NCBI RefSeq assembly: GCF_048381675.1
Contig: NZ_JBLWIS010000007.1
Span: forward strand, 83,094 to 147,093
Length of the DNA: 64,000 bases
DNA from: Advenella sp048381675
GTDB lineage: Bacteria > Pseudomonadota > Gammaproteobacteria > Burkholderiales > Burkholderiaceae_B
Reading direction: 5' to 3'
Position numbers and translations under genes: made by a program. Shown piece by piece: positions 61,666 to 64,000 of the stretch (positions within the stretch are counted from its first letter, which is position 1; every line of letters begins with the position of its first letter). The notes beneath the pieces are model-generated. The model had not been told where the DNA came from. It did not search any database and was given only the letters and a program-made list of their open reading frames with translations.

Positions 61666-62812
61666 TGCCAACTCCCGGGATTTGATCAGCAATCAAGATC
61701 CGGCTATTGGGACTCAATGGTTTTTCACTATATACGATAATCTGCTCTCCCTCCTGAAGCCCGGAAAGGATCTGCACATTGCCGTCCAGGTCCATCACGC
61801 CAGGTTGTACGGGCGTAAACTGCGGTTTGTTATTGATCACACGCCAAACGCCCTGCTGATTGCCCTGCCGTACCAACGCGGCATTGGGCACCACGACAAA
61901 ACCGTTTATTTCGTGTAAATGTAGCGTCACCTCGCTCAACTCACCCAATGAAGGCAAAACCTCGGGCAAGACAGAAAAACTCACTTTTGCCAGCATTTCC
62001 TCAGTAACCACATCCGCTTTGGGCTCAATACGTGCCACTTTGCCCTGAAACACTTCCTTTCCCCGTGTGCGCAATACAATACTGGCAGGCAAATCAGCAG
62101 CAAGCCCTATCGAACCCGATTGATCGAAACGGGTATCTATCCAAATATCGGCCGGATTAATCAGCTCAAGCACCGCCTGCCCGGCAACAACGGTAGAACC
62201 TGGATCCGCATTTCGAATAATCACCATTCCATCAACTGGTGCCATCAGGCGCAAAGACGCCCGCTGGCTCAACAAAGCATTCAGATCGGCTTGGGCTTTG
62301 GTTATGTCTTCGGCCGCTGCGGCCAATCCGGACTCAGAAACCCGGTATTCCTGCTCCATGAGATTCATGCTTTCTTCACTGGTAGAGCGGGAAGCAAATA
62401 ATTTCCGGTAACGTTCGAGTTGAACACTGGCGTGCTCAAACCTGACCTTTGCCTGGGTATGTTGCAAACCGGCACGCTTAAGCACCCTTTCCTGGGCCCG
62501 GATCCGCTCATCAAGATCAACAGGATCCATTTCTCCCAACAGCTGCCCTGCCTTAACCCGATCCCCCGTATTGACTGAAATATTCAACAATCTGCCGGTA
62601 ACAAGAGGGCCAATTTGATAGGTATATCGGGCACTAACCGTACCAACGCCAAACAGCGAAGGAGCAATTGGCTGGATTTGGCTCTCGCTAACCGTCACAT
62701 TTACCGGTGCCAGCGGCCCCGAACGGATAGCCACATAAATAAACAAAGCCAGCAGTGGCAACATGACCAAAAGCAGCCCCAACTTTCTTCCGCGCAATGA
62801 AATACTGGCCAT
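61658..62812 (-). CDS. HlyD/MacA-family periplasmic adaptor protein
   Basis: A 384-residue membrane fusion protein. An N-terminal anchor is at about 12-30 (GLLLVMLPLLALFIYVAI). The lipoyl-like half GRLLNISVNTGDRVKAGQLL (about 73-92) is followed by a coiled coil (about 95-180, RAQERVLKRAGLQHTQAKV) and a barrel domain with VDGMVIIRNADPGSTVVAGQ. It connects an inner-membrane ABC permease to an outer-membrane channel. It ends inside the permease start and begins 3 bp after the tetR stop. Confidence 0.9.
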   Translation of the reverse strand: MASISLRGRKLGLLLVMLPLLALFIYVAIRSGPLAPVNVTVSESQIQPIAPSLFGVGTVSARYTYQIGPLVTGRLLNISVNTGDRVKAGQLLGEMDPVDLDERIRAQERVLKRAGLQHTQAKVRFEHASVQLERYRKLFASRSTSEESMNLMEQEYRVSESGLAAAAEDITKAQADLNALLSQRASLRLMAPVDGMVIIRNADPGSTVVAGQAVLELINPADIWIDTRFDQSGSIGLAADLPASIVLRTRGKEVFQGKVARIEPKADVVTEEMLAKVSFSVLPEVLPSLGELSEVTLHLHEINGFVVVPNAALVRQGNQQGVWRVINNKPQFTPVQPGVMDLDGNVQILSGLQEGEQIIVYSEKPLSPNSRILIADQIPGVGND

Positions 62813-62814
62813 GC

Positions 62815-63420
62815 TCAGCTCCTGATTGCCTGCAGATACAAGGCGAAAACCGCATCGGCATTCTTTTTCATTAATTGGATATCGCCGGCCAGCAACGATT
62901 GCATCACCAAGCCCTGAAGCGTCCCAAGAAACAACGTTGATGCTACCTCCGAATCCAGGTCATAGGCAATTTCTTTTTGTTCCTTACCTTGCTCTAACAG
63001 CACCTGGATACGTTTTGCATAACGCTGCATGAAATCCTGGACAATGCGCTTGGCTGCAGTAAGCTCAACATTCTGCAATTCACCAAACAAAATCCGGGGC
63101 ACACCGGGATAAGTGAGAACAAAATCCACATGCTGCATGAACACGGCCTGTAGTGCGGCCAACGCGGAATATTGATGATTTTGAATCGCCTCTGTAACGC
63201 GACTGGATATGGTTGCTTCAACCCAGGACATCACCTCTTCCCAAATCGCCTCTTTATTGGGGAAATGACGGAACAAGGCACCCTGGGTAAGGTCCATTTG
63301 TTTTGCGATGGCAGCGGTTGTAATCACTGCCGGATTCATGACGCCAGCCAGCTTGATAACGGACATCACCGTCCTTGACTTGCGTTCGGCTGCAGATAAA
63401 TGCTTGACCCTGTTTTCCAT
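62815..63420 (-). CDS. TetR-family transcriptional regulator
   Basis: A 201-residue regulator. The start at 63420 (MENRVKHLSAAERKSR) is preferred over a frame beginning at 63513 that would run through the operator palindrome. The helix-turn-helix is about residues 28-55 (VITTAAIAKQMDLTQGALFRHFPNKEAIW). The ligand-binding half (60-200) has no recognisable features. It leads the exporter operon, so autoregulation of the whole row is likely. Confidence 0.88.
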   Translation of the reverse strand: MENRVKHLSAAERKSRTVMSVIKLAGVMNPAVITTAAIAKQMDLTQGALFRHFPNKEAIWEEVMSWVEATISSRVTEAIQNHQYSALAALQAVFMQHVDFVLTYPGVPRILFGELQNVELTAAKRIVQDFMQRYAKRIQVLLEQGKEQKEIAYDLDSEVASTLFLGTLQGLVMQSLLAGDIQLMKKNADAVFALYLQAIRS

Positions 63421-63430
63421 GCCTTGCCCA

Positions 63431-63458
63431 ATAAGATAGTAATTAATTACTATCTTAT
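63431..63458. promoter_or_regulatory. 28-bp perfect palindrome upstream of tetR
   Basis: ATAAGATAGTAATT (63431-63444) is followed at once by its exact reverse complement (63445-63458). It ends 10 bp before the tetR ATG. It is the likely operator of the TetR-type regulator controlling the exporter operon. Confidence 0.85.
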
Positions 63459-63492
63459 CAGACTTAAAGAAAAAGCACAGTTTTTTAAACGT

Positions 63493-63531
63493 CCCGCCTG
63501 AAGCTGGATACATAATCCAGCTTCAGGCGGG
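63493..63531 (-). terminator. long hairpin after the tctA gene
   Basis: CCCGCCTGAAGCTGGAT (63493-63509), 5-nt loop, and its exact reverse complement (63515-63531): 17-bp stem. On the minus strand it follows the tctA stop by 52 bp. The T run is short (GTTT), so the strength of termination comes from the stem. Confidence 0.75.
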
Positions 63532-63583
63532 GCTGTTCTTATAACTGTGCTTCTTTATTCAAGACCAGCAAAACACAAGCTGA

Positions 63584-64000
63584 TCAATCTTCCTCGACAA
63601 ACGTTTCTTCACGTTTTTTGCGGATGGATGGCGAAGCCACCAAGATCACCAGACCTACGGCCATCAGCAGCAGGGTCAGTGACAGCGGACGTTCCACAAA
63701 GGTCAGGAAGTCACCGCGGGACAGCAGCAGCGCACGGCGGAAGTTCTCCTCCATCATCGGGCCCAACACCAGGCCCAACAGCAGCGGCGCACCTTCACAT
63801 TTGAGCTTGGTCCAGATGTAGCCGATGATGCCGAAGATACCCATCACGTAAATGTCAAATGCGTTGTAGTTCAGGGAGTACACACCGATCGTGCAGAACA
63901 GCAAGATGGCCGGGAACAGGACGCGGTAAGGCACTTTCAACAACTTGACCCACAAGCCCACCAGCGGCAGGTTCAGGACCACCAACATCAGGTTGCCAAT
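63584..64000 (-). CDS. tripartite tricarboxylate transporter permease TctA family, C-terminal part (5' end outside the window)
   Basis: The last 138 residues of a TctA-type large permease; the frame is open to the window edge. Hydrophobic helices (about VLFPAILLFCTIGVYSLNYN; FDIYVMGIFGIIGYIW; SLTLLLMAVGLVILVA) and the family block CEGAPLLLGLVLGPMMEENF are visible. The TctA family has 12 helices and couples with a TctB and a periplasmic binding protein. Codons in this gene end in G/C more than in most neighbours, which could mean strong expression or different origin. Confidence 0.9.
   Translation of the reverse strand: MGNLMLVVLNLPLVGLWVKLLKVPYRVLFPAILLFCTIGVYSLNYNAFDIYVMGIFGIIGYIWTKLKCEGAPLLLGLVLGPMMEENFRRALLLSRGDFLTFVERPLSLTLLLMAVGLVILVASPSIRKKREETFVEED

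Overview
The window looks like a chromosomal core region of a betaproteobacterium in the order Burkholderiales, most likely family Alcaligenaceae (Bordetella/Advenella-like). This is an inference from gene order and protein character: kdsD-kdsC-lptCAB-hpf-ptsN-hprK-rapZ, trpE-G-D-C separated from the other trp genes, an SAH riboswitch ahead of ahcY with metF in the same transcript, a DksA without a complete zinc finger next to a CobW GTPase and hslVU, and TctC/TctA (tripartite tricarboxylate transporter) genes. Base composition is moderate (near 50% GC by eye). I see no rRNA, tRNA, insertion sequence, prophage or CRISPR array. Both ends cut through genes: kdsD on the left and a tctA-type permease on the right.

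Layout. 0-6.7 kb: KDO and LPS export genes (kdsD, kdsC, lptC, lptA, lptB), then hpf, ptsN, hprK, rapZ and an RlpA-like septal protein. 6.7-11.8 kb: rsmI divergent from yraN, a DiaA/GmhA-type SIS protein, a DolP-type BON lipoprotein, a TlpA-like thioredoxin, argB and a HAD nucleotidase. 11.8-15.5 kb (minus): dsbC, a UbiH-type hydroxylase, mltA, apaG. 15.6-22.4 kb: rpe, gph, a trp leader peptide with attenuator, trpEGDC, a HIT protein and ung. 22.4-24.4 kb: a RhlE-type DEAD-box helicase with a long leader and a repetitive tail. 24.5-31.4 kb: an acyl-CoA catabolic cluster around an IclR regulator with paired operator-like palindromes. 31.5-37.4 kb: a five-gene Fur-box operon of two imelysins, two di-haem proteins and a membrane di-iron hydroxylase. 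37.5-49.8 kb: NDUFAF7-like methyltransferase, cca, slt, 5-formyl-THF cyclo-ligase, the metF/ahcY/metK methyl-cycle block with two leader-RNA elements, lpxL, dapF, DUF484 and xerC. 50.7-56.1 kb: zinc region (znuABC with a small membrane protein as first gene, a Zur-type box, zur, a His-rich CobW GTPase, dksA). 56.2-64 kb: hslVU, a degenerate CusF-like protein, a universal stress protein, a PduO-type adenosyltransferase, a DevABC/MacAB-like exporter with its TetR regulator, and the start of a tct permease gene.

How parts work together. In the methyl cycle, metK makes SAM, ahcY clears SAH and metF supplies methyl groups; an SAH riboswitch precedes ahcY and a SAM-II-like element precedes metK, so product and by-product would be sensed on adjacent transcripts. 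The zinc region combines uptake, sensor and putative metallochaperone. The operon I consider the best candidate for an under-described system is the Fur-box operon (31,477-37,405), in which imelysin-type metal-binding proteins are interleaved with DUF1111 and cytochrome-c-peroxidase-like di-haem proteins and a sterol-desaturase-family membrane protein. No function can be proved from sequence alone.
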